Counted from the stretch's first letter, positions 1 through 9,560 are shown. The stretch is DNA of 64,000 nt from Allomesorhizobium sp043769475 (GCF_043769475.1 NZ_CP171729.1:1054001-1118000); one strand, 5' to 3'. Program-made: numbers and translations. Notes: generated by a model from the sequence alone, not told the origin.

Positions 1-902
1 GTCCTGAAGAAGATGACGCTGCGCATCGACGCCGACGATCGCATCGCGCTTCTCGGCGCCAACGGCAACGGCAAGTCGACCTTCGCCAAGCTTCTGGCCG
101 GTCGGCTGAAGCAGGAAACCGGCACGATGACGGTTGCGCCGGGGCTGAAAGTCGCGATCTTCGCCCAGCACCAGCTCGACGATTTGAGGCCGGAGGAGAA
201 CGCCTACGAGCATGTCCGCCGCCTGATGCCGGAGGCGCCGGAATCGAAGGTCAGGGGGCGGGTCGCGCAGTTCGGCCTGGCGACGGAGAAGATGAACACG
301 CCGGCCAAGGATCTGTCTGGCGGCGAGAAAGCGCGTCTCCTGATGGGGCTTTCCGCCTTCGAGGGACCGAATTTGTTCATCCTCGACGAACCAACCAACC
401 ATCTCGATATCGATTCGCGCGATCGTTGATCCACGCGCTCAATGATTTTCCCGGCGCGGTTATCCTGATCTCGCATGACCGGCATCTGATCGAGGCGACG
501 GCCGACCGGCTGTGGCTGGTCAAGGATGGCCATGTGAACCCTTATGACGGGGACCTTTCCGATTATCGCCAGCAGGTCACCGGCGTCGCCGGCGACCGCA
601 AGGAGCGACGCGAGGCTGAAAAGGCCTCCAAGGCCGACCGCCGCCGCGAGGCTGCCCAGCGGCGCAATGCCATGGAACCGGTCGCCAAGGAGATCCGTGC
701 GACCGAGGCGCTGATGGACCGCATCCGCAAGCGCATCGACGGCATCGAGGACGAACTGGCAAATCCGGCGGTCTACGAGAAGGACCCGTCGACCGCGACA
801 CGCCTCGCCAAGGAGCGCTCACAATTGACCCAGACGCTTGCCAGCCACGAGGAAAAATGGCTGGCGCTGTCGGCGGAATACGAGGAAGGCACGGCGGAGT
901 AG
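1..902 (+). CDS. ABC-F family ATPase, 3' part, frameshifted
   Basis: This is the second half of an ABC-F protein, a soluble duplicated-ATPase family that acts on ribosomes; the 5' part lies outside the window. The Walker A GANGNGKST, signature LSGGEKARL and Walker B LFILDEPTNHLD sit in one frame. The H-loop (ISHDRHLIE) and a long charged C-terminal coiled coil follow in another frame. The break is at about 416-428: the family sequence would read DSRDALIHALND, and restoring one G (GATCGTTG to GATGCGTTG) rejoins the two frames. No other lesion is visible, so this is a very recent mutation or a sequencing error. Ending in ..YEEGTAE it has the Uup/YheS-like layout. The exact subfamily cannot be assigned without the N-terminal half. 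Confidence 0.85.
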   Translation, partial: PEEDDAAHRRRRSHRASRRQRQRQVDLRQASGRSAEAGNRHDDGCAGAESRDLRPAPARRFEAGGERLRACPPPDAGGAGIEGQGAGRAVRPGDGEDEHAGQGSVWRRESASPDGAFRLRGTEFVHPRRTNQPSRYRFARSLIHALNDFPGAVILISHDRHLIEATADRLWLVKDGHVNPYDGDLSDYRQQVTGVAGDRKERREAEKASKADRRREAAQRRNAMEPVAKEIRATEALMDRIRKRIDGIEDELANPAVYEKDPSTATRLAKERSQLTQTLASHEEKWLALSAEYEEGTAE

Positions 903-966
903 CTGACCACAGCCGTTACTTCGCTGGCCCTACACGCTGATCGAAAATGCCTGTAGGTTCTCTCCC

Positions 967-3075
967 ATGAACCAGCACGCCAAGATCAAAATCGGCCATT
1001 CGGCCTGCCCGCACGACTGCCCGTCGACCTGCGCGCTCGACGTGGAAATCCTCGACAGCAACCGCATAGGCCGGGTGCATGGCGCCAAGGACAACACCTA
1101 CACGGCCGGCGTGATCTGCGCCAAGGTGGCGCGCTATGCCGACCGCATCCACCACCCGGACCGGCTGCTGAAGCCGCTGGTCCGCGCCGGCGCCAAGGGC
1201 GAGGGCGCCTGGAAGGAGGCGAGCTGGGAGGCCGCGCTCGATCTCGTGGCAGAAAAGTTCATCGCCGCGGAGGAAAAGAACGGCTCGGAGACGGTCTGGC
1301 CGTATTTCTACGCCGGCACCATGGGGCTGGTGCAGCGCGACGGCATAGAACGGCTGCGCCACGCCAAGAAATATTCCGGCTTTTTCGGCTCGATCTGTAC
1401 GAATCTGGCTTGGACCGGCTGGATGATGGGAGCGGGCGCGCTGCGCGGGCCCGATCCGCGCGAGATGGCGAAGTCGGATTGCGTCGTGATCTGGGGCACC
1501 AACGCGGTTGTCACCCAGGTCAACGTGATGACCCATGCCGTCAAGGCGCGCAAGGAGCGCGGGGCGAAGATCGTCGTCATCGACGTCTACGAGAACGCGA
1601 CGATGAAGCAGGCCGACATGGGGCTGGTGCTGAAGCCCGGCACAGACGGCGCGCTTGCCTGCGCGGTCATGCACGTGCTGTTCCGCGATGGGCTGGCCGA
1701 CCGCGACTACCTCGAGAAGTACACGGATGATCCGAAGGGGCTGGAGGCTCATCTGGCGACCCGCACGCCGGAATGGGCGGCCGCGATCACCGGGCTTTCG
1801 GTGACCGAGATCGAGGCTTTCGCCCGGCTGGTCGGTACGACGAAGCGCACCTTCTTCCGCTTAGGCTACGGGTTTTCGCGCCAGCGCAACGGCTCGGTGA
1901 ACATGCACGCGGCGATGTCGATCGCGTCGGTGACGGGGTGCTGGCGGTATGAGGGCGGCGGCGCCTTCCATTCCAATTCGGGCGTTCTCAAGCTCAATGG
2001 CGAGCTCCACGAGGGAACGCGCCTGCGCGACCCGAAAATCCGCTATCTCGACCATTCGCGTATTGGCCCGGTGATGATGGGGCACGAGGACGCGCTCTAT
2101 GGCGGCCCGCCAGTCACGGCGATGTTGATCCAGAACACCAACCCGGCCAATGTGGCGCCCGAGCAGCGCCTGGTGAAGCGGGGTTTTCTGCGCGACGACC
2201 TTTTTACCTGCGTGCACGAGCAGTTCATGACCGACACGGCGAAGCTCGCCGATGTCGTGCTGCCTGCAACCATGTTCATGGAGCATGACGATATCTACAA
2301 GGGCGGCGGCAACCAGCACATCACGCTGGGGCCGAAGCTGATCGACCCGCCGGAAGGGCCGCGCACGAACCATTTCGTGATCGAGGAGCTGGGCAAGCGA
2401 CTGGGCGTGTCGCATCTGCCGGGCTTCGGCATGACGGAGCGCGAGCACATCGAGATCATGATCGAGAAGAAGGGGCTGGGCAGCTTCGACACCTTCCGGG
2501 AGCAGCGCTGGGCCGACCTGCAGCCGGAATTCGAGGACGCGCATTTTCTCAAGGGTTTCGGCCACCACGACGGAAAGTTCCGCTTCAAGCCCGACTGGAC
2601 CGCGCAGGCCGCACCCAATCGTCCGCCCAAGAGCATGGGCATCTTCGGCCCGTATGAGCGGCTGCCGGAATTCCCCGACCATGTCGAACTGATCGAGGTT
2701 GCCGACGAGGCGCACCCGTTCCGGCTGGCGACTTCGCCGGCGCGCAATTTCTTGAACTCGACCTTCACCGAGACGCCTGTTTCGAAGGCGCGCGAAGGCC
2801 GGCCGGAACTGCTGATCCATCCCGAAGATGCGGCCGATCTGGCGATAGCCGGGGGCGACCGCGTCGAGATCGGCAATTCACGTGGCGAAGTGGTGCTGCA
2901 CGCAAAACTTTTCGACGGGATGAAACGCGGTGTGGTGATCGCCGAGGGCATCTGGCCGAACGATGCGCATGAGCGCGGCGAGGGCATTAACGTGCTGACC
3001 GGCGCCGATGCCCCGGCGCCCTATGGCGGCGCGGCGTTCCACGACAACAAGGTGTGGGTGCGGGCGGCGATGTGA
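967..3075 (+). CDS. Molybdopterin oxidoreductase (formate dehydrogenase-like)
   Basis: A 702-residue member of the molybdopterin bis-guanine dinucleotide oxidoreductase (BisC/FdhF) superfamily. Cysteines at residues 14, 18, 22 and 51 (CPHDCPSTC and GVIC) form the N-terminal [4Fe-4S] site. The central part has typical cofactor-binding stretches such as VIWGTNAVVTQ and LIQNTNPANVAPEQ, and the C-terminus has the molydopterin dinucleotide-binding barrel (HPEDAADLAIAGGDRVEI). There is no Tat signal, so it should be cytoplasmic. No partner subunit gene or cofactor-insertion gene lies beside it, and it appears monocistronic between ABC-F and a convergent membrane-protein gene. The natural substrate is unknown; soluble single-subunit relatives are usually annotated only as molybdopterin-dependent oxidoreductase. 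Confidence 0.9.
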   Translation: MNQHAKIKIGHSACPHDCPSTCALDVEILDSNRIGRVHGAKDNTYTAGVICAKVARYADRIHHPDRLLKPLVRAGAKGEGAWKEASWEAALDLVAEKFIAAEEKNGSETVWPYFYAGTMGLVQRDGIERLRHAKKYSGFFGSICTNLAWTGWMMGAGALRGPDPREMAKSDCVVIWGTNAVVTQVNVMTHAVKARKERGAKIVVIDVYENATMKQADMGLVLKPGTDGALACAVMHVLFRDGLADRDYLEKYTDDPKGLEAHLATRTPEWAAAITGLSVTEIEAFARLVGTTKRTFFRLGYGFSRQRNGSVNMHAAMSIASVTGCWRYEGGGAFHSNSGVLKLNGELHEGTRLRDPKIRYLDHSRIGPVMMGHEDALYGGPPVTAMLIQNTNPANVAPEQRLVKRGFLRDDLFTCVHEQFMTDTAKLADVVLPATMFMEHDDIYKGGGNQHITLGPKLIDPPEGPRTNHFVIEELGKRLGVSHLPGFGMTEREHIEIMIEKKGLGSFDTFREQRWADLQPEFEDAHFLKGFGHHDGKFRFKPDWTAQAAPNRPPKSMGIFGPYERLPEFPDHVELIEVADEAHPFRLATSPARNFLNSTFTETPVSKAREGRPELLIHPEDAADLAIAGGDRVEIGNSRGEVVLHAKLFDGMKRGVVIAEGIWPNDAHERGEGINVLTGADAPAPYGGAAFHDNKVWVRAAM

Positions 3076-3091
3076 CCCGACCTGCGGGCCC

Positions 3092-3613
3092 TCAGACGCC
3101 CGCTATTGCAAGGAGCCAGGCAAGGAGATTGAGCAGCAGCAGGACCAGCGCGAGTTGTAGCGCCACGCGCAGCCGCTGTATAATTCGCCAGTTATTGGTC
3201 ATGTCCGCTTTGATACGAAGAGCAAGCTCTCGGTGCATCGTAGACATGGTTGTGGACGCGTCGCCGTCGATATACCGGCGAAGCAACTCCTCGGGATCGA
3301 AGCGAAACGTGTAGTTGTAGTAGGGCCAGACTACGAAGACGATGAGCGCTCCGATGCCGAACAGCAAAGTCACGGCGACCCAGTCCCATACTCCAAGGCC
3401 ATCGGCCAACGCTCGGCCGCCAAGCAATGAACTCGCGAACGCGGTCGCAAAGATCAGATTTCCGGCTCTTGTGTTCAGGCTCTCCACGACGTTCTGTTGG
3501 TGCGAGAGACCTCGAACTGCCTCCTGATAAATGAAAGCCAGACGGGGATCGTCGGCACCGTGATCACCTGTATGGGCACCATGCTTCTCTTGCCTTTTTG
3601 CCGATTCAATCAT
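3092..3613 (-). CDS. Predicted membrane protein, function unknown
   Basis: A 173-residue protein with a soluble N-terminus containing RLAFIYQEAVRGLSHQQ, two closely spaced hydrophobic helices at about residues 51-72 and 77-98, a charged middle (RFDPEELLRRYIDGD) and a final hydrophobic helix at about 148-172. The order resembles SLATT-type membrane proteins (short N-terminal helix, paired TMs, cytosolic helix), but I cannot assign a family. It is convergent with the oxidoreductase gene (17 bp between stops) and has no obvious operon partner. Confidence 0.6.
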   Translation of the reverse strand: MIESAKRQEKHGAHTGDHGADDPRLAFIYQEAVRGLSHQQNVVESLNTRAGNLIFATAFASSLLGGRALADGLGVWDWVAVTLLFGIGALIVFVVWPYYNYTFRFDPEELLRRYIDGDASTTMSTMHRELALRIKADMTNNWRIIQRLRVALQLALVLLLLNLLAWLLAIAGV

Positions 3614-3667
3614 GAGAATCGTCCCTCGACCTATTATTCCATCTGGGAAGTACGCCCCTTCCGACCG

Positions 3668-4180
3668 TCAGCCCAGGTCTTTCGGCCGTAGACAATGGGT
3701 GAGCCGCGCACGGCCGAAGCCAAGTTCTGGCCATTTGCCGTCGAAATCAAAGCGGGCGAGCGCGGCGGTCGGGAATTTTTCGCGAAGCTGCTGCAAGGCC
3801 TTTTTCTCGGAGTTGTCGCCAGCAAGCTGTCTGGCGAGGTCTTCCAGACCCGGATTGTGACCGAGGATGAGTAGCATTTTCACCGCATTCGGCGTTCGTT
3901 GAACTTCGGACAGCACATCCTCCGCTGTAGCGTCGTAGAGACTGTAGGGGAAATCGGCCGACACGGAGCCGGACAATGCAGCGGCGACCAGCTCCCACGT
4001 ATCGCGCGTGCGCACGGCCGGCGACACCAGCGCCAGTTGCGGCAGCCAGTTACGGGCGGCAAGTTCTCGCCCCATGCGCTCAGCAGCTTTGCGTCCGCGC
4101 GGTGCGAGCGGCCGGTCGAAATCCGCGAGGGCCGGATCGTCCCAGCTCGACTTGCCATGGCGCAGCAGAAGCAGTTTCAT
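3668..4180 (-). CDS. SixA-type histidine phosphatase
   Basis: A 170-residue histidine phosphatase superfamily protein. The phospho-accepting RHG motif is at residues 7-9 (LLLLRHGKSSWDD), and the second catalytic histidine lies in LILGHNPGLEDLA. SixA-like proteins dephosphorylate phosphohistidine on signalling proteins; substrate here is inferred only from family. The start was placed at the ATG at 4180, because the RHG motif then falls at the usual position; upstream in-frame residues have no family character. The gene begins 28 bp after the purN stop and is probably the last gene of a purM-purN-sixA unit. Confidence 0.85.
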   Translation of the reverse strand: MKLLLLRHGKSSWDDPALADFDRPLAPRGRKAAERMGRELAARNWLPQLALVSPAVRTRDTWELVAAALSGSVSADFPYSLYDATAEDVLSEVQRTPNAVKMLLILGHNPGLEDLARQLAGDNSEKKALQQLREKFPTAALARFDFDGKWPELGFGRARLTHCLRPKDLG

Positions 4181-4208
4181 GAACCCGGTTCGCGGTTGAC
4201 GGGCCGTG

Positions 4209-4922
4209 TCACGGAGTGAAGCGCGCGAGCTGCTCCAGGTCGACGGCATCGCGGACGGCGCTTGGCGACGACAGGAAGCCGCCGGCGCTTTGCTCGACCA
4301 GCTCGGTATCGGCAAAGACAGTGCGGCCACCTTCCATCCGCGCCATACCGAGCGCGACCATGCGCAGGGCGAGCGGATAGAGATGGTGCTCGGCCTTGAG
4401 CACGCGGGCGGCAAGTGTAGCTTCCGTGTCGTCGAGAAGCACCGGCACTGCTGCCTGCGCGATGATCGGGCCGGAATCGGTTTCCGCCGTGACGAAATGG
4501 ACCGTGCAGCCATGGATGCGCATGCCGGCTTCCAGCGCGCGCGCATGTGTGTCGAGCCCCCGGAAAGCGGGAAGCAGGGCAGGGTGGATGTTGAGCATCC
4601 GGCTCTGCCATTTTTCTACGAAACCGGCGGTCAAAAGCCGCATATAGCCGGCGAGGCAGACTATCTCTGCCTCGAAGGTCGACAGCGCATCGTCGATGGC
4701 CGCGTCATGAGCTTCCTTGCTGGAAAAATCGCCTTTGGCGATGACGCGTGCGGGCAGGCCCTTGGCTGCGGCTATGTGCAGTCCTCGCGCGTCCGCCTTG
4801 TCCGAGATGATGCCGACGATCTCTGCCGGGAAGCTCCGCTCGGATGCTGCTTCGATCAGCGACGCCATGTTGGAGCCGCGCCCGGAAATCATGATGACGG
4901 TGCGTTTACGGCTGACGCTCAT
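4209..4922 (-). CDS. purN: Phosphoribosylglycinamide formyltransferase 1
   Basis: PurN transfers a formyl group from 10-formyl-tetrahydrofolate to GAR in step 3 of purine synthesis. The 237-residue protein shows the N-terminal SGRGSNMASL loop, the catalytic stretch NIHPALLPAFRG (Asn and His) and the folate/loop region ETDSGPIIAQAAVPV. The start ATG at 4922 overlaps the purM stop by 4 bp (ATGA), implying translational coupling. A further in-frame extension upstream lies inside purM and is rejected. It is slightly longer at the C-terminus than the roughly 212-residue E. coli enzyme, which is common in Rhizobiales. Confidence 0.95.
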   Translation of the reverse strand: MSVSRKRTVIMISGRGSNMASLIEAASERSFPAEIVGIISDKADARGLHIAAAKGLPARVIAKGDFSSKEAHDAAIDDALSTFEAEIVCLAGYMRLLTAGFVEKWQSRMLNIHPALLPAFRGLDTHARALEAGMRIHGCTVHFVTAETDSGPIIAQAAVPVLLDDTEATLAARVLKAEHHLYPLALRMVALGMARMEGGRTVFADTELVEQSAGGFLSSPSAVRDAVDLEQLARFTP

Positions 4923-5983
4923 AGCGCGATCGCTCCCCGATAGATGACGCCGGCGTCGCGGCGCGGCACGATGCGGCCGATCGGCGATACGGTTTCGCCA
5001 GCCTCCTGAAGTACGGCCGCGACCTGCGCGGCTTGGCCCGAGGCGACGACGAGGATCATGCCGACGCCACAATTGAAGGTGCGCATCATCTCGGCAGGCG
5101 CGACGCCGCCCATCTTGGCGAGCCATCCGAAGACCGGCGGCACGTCGATCGCCTCGAGATCGAGTTCGGCGGAAAAATCCTTCGGCAGCACGCGCGGGAT
5201 GTTTTCGGGGAAGCCGCCGCCAGTGATGTGCGCCAGCGCCTTGATGCCATGAGTGCCCCGGATCGCCTTGAGCACCGATTTCACATAGATGCGGGTGGGT
5301 TCGAGCAGTGCTTCGGCCAAGGTGCCTTCATCGGCGAAGGGCGCGGCGTCCGACCAGCCGACGCCGCTAGCGGCGACGATGCGCCGGACCAGCGAAAAAC
5401 CGTTGGAATGCAGTCCGGAGGAGGCGAGGCCGAGCAGAACGTCGCCTTCGACAATGTCGTCAGTGGGCAGGAGCTGGCCGCGCTCGGCGGCGCCGACGGC
5501 GAAGCCGGCGAGGTCGTAGTCGTTGCCGTGATACATTCCGGGCATTTCCGCGGTCTCGCCGCCGATCAGCGCGCAGCCGGCCTGACGGCAGCCTTCGGCA
5601 ATGCCCGCGACGATCGACGCGCCCTGGTCGGGATCGAGCTTGCCGGTGGCGAAATAATCAAGGAAGAACAGCGGCTCGGCGCCCTGGACGACGATGTCGT
5701 TGACGCACATCGCGACGAGGTCGATGCCGATCGTGTCGTGCTTGCCGGCTTCGATCGCGATCCTGAGCTTGGTGCCGACGCCGTCATTGGCCGCGACCAG
5801 TATGGGATCGGAGAAGCCGGCGGCCTTGAGATCGAACAGGCCGCCGAAGCCGCCGATCTCGCCATCCGCGCCGGGACGCCTCGTCGAGCGGACCAGCGGC
5901 TTGATTTTTTCCACCATCGCGTTGCCCGCGTCGATGTCGACGCCAGCCTCGGCGTAGGTCAGCCCGTTTTTCCGTTCGCCCAT
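4919..5983 (-). CDS. purM: Phosphoribosylformylglycinamidine cyclo-ligase (AIR synthetase)
   Basis: PurM closes the imidazole ring of FGAM to AIR, using ATP. It is 354 residues, the normal length. Family stretches include GGFGGLFDL, ANDGVGTKL, GIDLVAMCVNDI and GGETAEMPGMY, and the C-terminal half has ITGGGFPENIPRVLP. The ATG at 5983 has AGGGA about 8 bases upstream; the long open frame before it (to 6808) runs antisense to the next gene and is not coding. It is first in the purMN-sixA unit and diverges from the phosphatidyltransferase gene, with 186 bp between for two promoters. Confidence 0.96.
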   Translation of the reverse strand: MGERKNGLTYAEAGVDIDAGNAMVEKIKPLVRSTRRPGADGEIGGFGGLFDLKAAGFSDPILVAANDGVGTKLRIAIEAGKHDTIGIDLVAMCVNDIVVQGAEPLFFLDYFATGKLDPDQGASIVAGIAEGCRQAGCALIGGETAEMPGMYHGNDYDLAGFAVGAAERGQLLPTDDIVEGDVLLGLASSGLHSNGFSLVRRIVAASGVGWSDAAPFADEGTLAEALLEPTRIYVKSVLKAIRGTHGIKALAHITGGGFPENIPRVLPKDFSAELDLEAIDVPPVFGWLAKMGGVAPAEMMRTFNCGVGMILVVASGQAAQVAAVLQEAGETVSPIGRIVPRRDAGVIYRGAIAL

Positions 5984-6169
5984 TTCGCTTCCCTGGCTGC
6001 GGCCGCTATCATGGCGCTCTTCGCATGAACCGCACCGGCTCGCAAGAAGAGGCTCGACAAGCGCTGGCCCATCGAAAGCGTCGAAAACAAACCTTGCGCC
6101 CTTGCGCCTTGCGGCACATGTTCGTCTCGACCATGTAACAGGAAGGTCGGCCTGGAATATGGAGATGCC

Positions 6170-6727
6170 GTGACCGTAGCCAACATGATCACCGTCCTCC
6201 GCTTCGTCCTCGTTCCGGGCGTCGTCTACGCGCTGCTGTCCGGCCGCATGGACTGGGCTTTCGCCGGATTCCTGATCGCGGGCATTTCCGACGGCGTCGA
6301 CGGCTTCGTGGCCCGTCATTTCAACCAGCGCTCGGAACTTGGCGCCTATATGGATCCGATGGCCGACAAGCTTCTGCTTGTCTGTGTTTTCGTCGTTCTT
6401 GGCTTCATGGGCGAGCTGCCGCTCTGGCTTGTCGTGACGGCGGTGTCGCGCGACGCGCTGATCGTGAGCGCCGTGCTCTTGTCGACGATCATGGGCAAGC
6501 CGGTGGCGATGAAGCCGCTGATGGTTTCCAAGGCCAATACGCTTGTCCAGATCGTACTTGCGGCGGTGGTGCTTGCCGAACTTGCGTTCGCATCGACATT
6601 CGGCCCGCTCCGCACGGGCCTGATATTCCTGTCCGGGCTCTTGACCGTAGCTTCGGCCGCAGCCTATCTCGTGGCCTGGCTGAGGCATATGAGCGGCTAT
6701 GGCGAAAGCAAAACTCCAGACGGTTGA
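6170..6727 (+). CDS. CDP-alcohol phosphatidyltransferase (PgsA-like)
   Basis: A 185-residue integral membrane enzyme of the CDP-alcohol phosphatidyltransferase family, which makes phospholipids from CDP-diacylglycerol and an alcohol. The defining motif D-x2-DG-x2-AR-x8-G-x3-D-x3-D is complete (SDGVDGFVARHF then GAYMDPMADK), followed by four further hydrophobic helices. The GTG at 6170 has GGAG 6-9 bases upstream. It overlaps the next gene by 29 bp. A glycerol-phosphate or related acceptor is likely, but a second canonical PgsA elsewhere in the genome is possible, so no symbol is given. Confidence 0.88.
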   Translation: MTVANMITVLRFVLVPGVVYALLSGRMDWAFAGFLIAGISDGVDGFVARHFNQRSELGAYMDPMADKLLLVCVFVVLGFMGELPLWLVVTAVSRDALIVSAVLLSTIMGKPVAMKPLMVSKANTLVQIVLAAVVLAELAFASTFGPLRTGLIFLSGLLTVASAAAYLVAWLRHMSGYGESKTPDG

Positions 6728-7877
6728 CGTGACGCTCCAGGACGCTGCCTCCGCAGCGTTCCGCCGGCAGATCCGTTTCTGGATCGTCACCGCCGTCATA
6801 CTTGCCATCTTCGTCTATCTGTTCAGCGACATCTTGCTGCCCTTCGTGGCCGGGATGGTGCTCGCCTATTTCCTCGATCCGGTCGCCGACCGGCTACAGC
6901 GGCTCGGTCTGTCGCGAGTCATGGCGACAATCATCATCTTGATCGCTTTCCTCATCGTGCTGGTGCTCGCGCTGGTGATATTGATCCCGGTGCTCGCCTC
7001 GCAGCTTTCCGATTTCATCGTCAAGCTACCGGAATATCTGAGCCGGTTCCAGGCGCTGATCACCTCTTACGACCCGAACTGGCTGGAACAGCGGTTCGGA
7101 CTGGATGCGGGCAGCCTGCAGGAGGGCCTGAATTCGCTGCTGACTTCGGGTATGGGCCTGGTCACGACGGTGTTCCAGTCGATCTGGAACTCAGGCGTCG
7201 CCATATTCAGTATCGCAGGGCTGTTCATCGTCACGCCGGTCGTGGCGTTCTACATGCTGCTCGACTGGGACCGCATGGTGGCGACGGTCGACAGCTGGGT
7301 GCCGCGCGACCATGTCGAGACGGTGCGCCAGATCGCGACGGACATCAATACCGCGACGGCGGGCTTCGTGCGCGGGCAGGGCACACTCTGCCTCATTCTG
7401 GGCGCCATGTATGCTTTCGGGCTGACGCTGACCGGTCTGAGCTTCGGCATCCTCATCGGCCTGTTTGCGGGGCTGATCAGCTTCATTCCCTATGTCGGTT
7501 CGCTGGTCGGGCTCGTGCTCTCGGTCGGGCTCGCCTTCGTGCAGTTCTGGCCGGACTGGACCATGGTGCTGGCGGTGGCCGGCGTGTTCTTCGCCGGCCA
7601 GTTCATCGAGGGCAACATCCTGCAGCCGCGGCTTGTCGGGAAAAGCGTAGGCCTGCATCCCGTCTGGCTGATGTTTGCCTTGTTCGCGTTCGGCGCGTTG
7701 TTCGGCTTCGTCGGCTTGCTGATCGCGGTGCCGGCGGCTGCGGCAGTGGCGGTGCTGGTGCGCTTCGCCATCTCGCGCTATCTCGAATCGCCCCTCTACA
7801 AGGGCCATGCGGAACAGCCAGTGAAGGCCAAGGCGGTCCGGCTGACCAAGCCGGCGAGTTCCGAAGGCGAAACGTGA
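6699..7877 (+). CDS. AI-2E family transporter (PerM-like)
   Basis: A 392-residue inner-membrane protein of the AI-2E/PerM exporter family. It has paired N-terminal TMs (residues about 25-75), a soluble periplasmic-type loop (FIVKLPEYLSRFQALI) and a C-terminal bundle with GLTLTGLSFGILIGLFAGLI and FFAGQFIEGNILQPRLVG, the family's conserved loop. The substrate is unproven; the family name comes from one E. coli autoinducer exporter. It sits between the phosphatidyltransferase and hdaA with overlaps on both sides, an arrangement common in Rhizobiales. Confidence 0.88.
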   Translation: MAKAKLQTVDVTLQDAASAAFRRQIRFWIVTAVILAIFVYLFSDILLPFVAGMVLAYFLDPVADRLQRLGLSRVMATIIILIAFLIVLVLALVILIPVLASQLSDFIVKLPEYLSRFQALITSYDPNWLEQRFGLDAGSLQEGLNSLLTSGMGLVTTVFQSIWNSGVAIFSIAGLFIVTPVVAFYMLLDWDRMVATVDSWVPRDHVETVRQIATDINTATAGFVRGQGTLCLILGAMYAFGLTLTGLSFGILIGLFAGLISFIPYVGSLVGLVLSVGLAFVQFWPDWTMVLAVAGVFFAGQFIEGNILQPRLVGKSVGLHPVWLMFALFAFGALFGFVGLLIAVPAAAAVAVLVRFAISRYLESPLYKGHAEQPVKAKAVRLTKPASSEGET

Positions 7878-8585
7878 CGGCGATGCGCGAACCCGAAAGA
7901 CCGCGCCAGTTGCCGCTCGATCTCGGTCATTCCACCGCCTATTCGCGTGACGACCTCGTGGTTTCGGAGGCCAACAGGCAGGCCGTGGCGCTGATCGACC
8001 GCTGGCCGGACTGGCCGGCGACGGCAGTCGTGCTGGCCGGCCCCGCCGGCTCAGGAAAATCGCATCTGGCTTCGATCTGGCGGGAAATGTCCGGCGCGGC
8101 GACGCTCGATCCCCGACGGATCGAGGGCGAAGTCTCCGGGCTGGATGTGGGCCGGCCGGCGCTCATCGACGACGCCGATCGCGGCGGGCTTGACGAGCAG
8201 GGGCTGTTTCACCTGATCAACGCCGCGCGCGCCGCCGGCACGCACGTGCTCCTGACGGCGCGGCGCTTTCCCTCGGCCTGGGGCGTGGCGCTTCCCGACC
8301 TCATGTCCAGGCTCAAGGCCGCCGCCACAGTAGAAATCCATGAACCGGACGATTTACTCCTGGCCGGCGTCATCACCAAGCTCTTCGCCGACCGGCAGAT
8401 CGAGGTCGACGCCAATGTGGTGCAGTTCCTTGTCCGGCGCATCGAACGCTCCCTGTCGACCGCTATACGCATCGTCGACAGACTGGACCGCGCCGCGGCT
8501 CGAGCAGAAGACCCGTATCACGCGCAGCCTGGCCGCCGAAGCGATCAGCGCCATCGACCGCGGCCAGGCCGAGTTCGAAGTCTAG
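7874..8585 (+). CDS. hdaA: HdaA, regulatory inactivator of DnaA, frameshifted near the 3' end
   Basis: HdaA binds the DNA polymerase clamp and stimulates ATP hydrolysis by DnaA. The clamp-binding motif QLPLDL is at residues 12-17 and Walker A GPAGSGKSH follows near residue 55. The first frame is good to about 8500 (STAIRIVDRLDRAA). The true C-terminus LEQKTRITRSLAAEAISAID ends at 8585 in the neighbouring frame. One extra G (GCGGCTCGAGCAG instead of GCGCTCGAGCAG, 8497-8509) causes the shift. Because of it the open frame runs on into the downstream GGDEF gene, giving a false fusion. The start is GTG at 7874 overlapping the permease stop (GTGA); ATG at 7883 is an alternative. The gene is usually important for replication control, so a sequencing error is plausible. 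Confidence 0.85.
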
Positions 8586-8687
8586 ACCCCGTAGAAGCTC
8601 ATAACGCCGCGCCATTCGAATCGGCGGCTAAAAATTTACGAAATTCGATAAACGGTATTTCATGCCGCGCGCCTAATATCCCGGGCA

Positions 8688-9457
8688 TGGATCAGCGGAC
8701 AAAACGCATTCTCAGCAGGATCTCGATTGTCACCGCCATTGCAGTGGCGGCGACCTATTTCATTTCCTTTTCCGTGCGGTGGGCGGCGGGCATGCCGATC
8801 GACTGGCTGAGCTGGGTCGAATGCCTGGTGATCCCGGTTGTCATCGGAACGCCGATCGGCTGGTACGTCTTCTCCCAGGGCGAGGACTTGCAGGCAGCCC
8901 ATGCGAAGCTTGAGAAGGCGCACCTCGATCTGAACAAGGCGCATGAGCGCCTGGCCTTCAACGCGCGTCACGACCACATGACGGGGCTGCTCAACCGCGA
9001 GGGCTTTCTGCACCAGCTCGAACAGCATCGTGAGCGCAACGACAGCCACGTCGTGCTGATCGTCGATGCCGACCATTTCAAGCGGATCAACGACCGCCAC
9101 GGCCATCCAAAGGGCGACGAGGCGCTGATGAAGATAGCCAAGGCGCTCCAATATGCGGTGCGGCGGAAGGATTTCGTCGGCAGGATCGGCGGGGAGGAGT
9201 TCGGCATCCTGCTCGTCTCCGTTGGCCTCGATGAGGGCATGCAAATGGCCGACCTCATCCGGCGGCAGGTGCAGTGTATCCCCTGGCATCCAGATGCTTC
9301 GGAGGCGCCCGGCCTCACCGTCAGCATCGGCGGAGCGGCGATGGACCGGACCAAAATTGCCGACGTGCTGCGCCAGGCTGACCGCTGCCTCTACGAAGCC
9401 AAGCGGCTCGGCCGCAATCGCGTCGCATTCGACTACGCCGTGCCGGCAGTGGCGTAG
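8688..9457 (+). CDS. Diguanylate cyclase (GGDEF), membrane-bound
   Basis: A 256-residue protein starting at the ATG at 8688. Two N-terminal hydrophobic helices (about residues 10-30 and 40-62) are followed by a short coiled linker (LQAAHAKLEKAHLDLNKAHE) and one GGDEF domain. The active-site signature is IGGEEFG, so cyclic-di-GMP synthesis should be possible. The substrate loop (DADHFKRINDRHGHPKGDEA) and C-terminal YEAKRLGRNRV are intact. No EAL domain is present. An RxxD inhibitory site upstream of GGEEF is not obvious. It lies 102 bp after hdaA and is a separate gene despite the open frame that now joins them. Confidence 0.9.
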
Positions 9458-9458
9458 C

Positions 9459-9560
9459 TCAGCACGTCTTGTGGAGATAATCCGGGTCGTCCGGTGACGA
9501 GAGGCCGCGGTCGCGCAACACGATACAAATGCGATCGCCGCGCCGCGCAGGCGTGCGCCG
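9459..9560 (-). pseudogene. 3' fragment of a GH114-like gene
   Basis: The last roughly 33 codons on the minus strand read RRGDRICIVLRDRGLSSP and end DDPDYLHKTC. They match the end of the intact GH114-like gene at 11988 (RGDKISIVLRDHDLSSP.. ending DYRYRTC). The DNA match is lost upstream of about 9560. The rest of the gene is absent, so this is a remnant of a second copy. Confidence 0.7.

Noticed and set aside
4919..6808. A 629-residue extended PurM
   Set aside because: The extra N-terminal part lies antisense to the phosphatidyltransferase gene; ATG 5983 with AGGGA upstream gives the normal length.
7874..9457. A single 527-residue HdaA-GGDEF fusion protein
   Set aside because: The joined region (residues about 212-270) is low-complexity and out of frame with the true HdaA C-terminus, which is intact in the next frame to 8585; the GGDEF gene has its own start at 8688.
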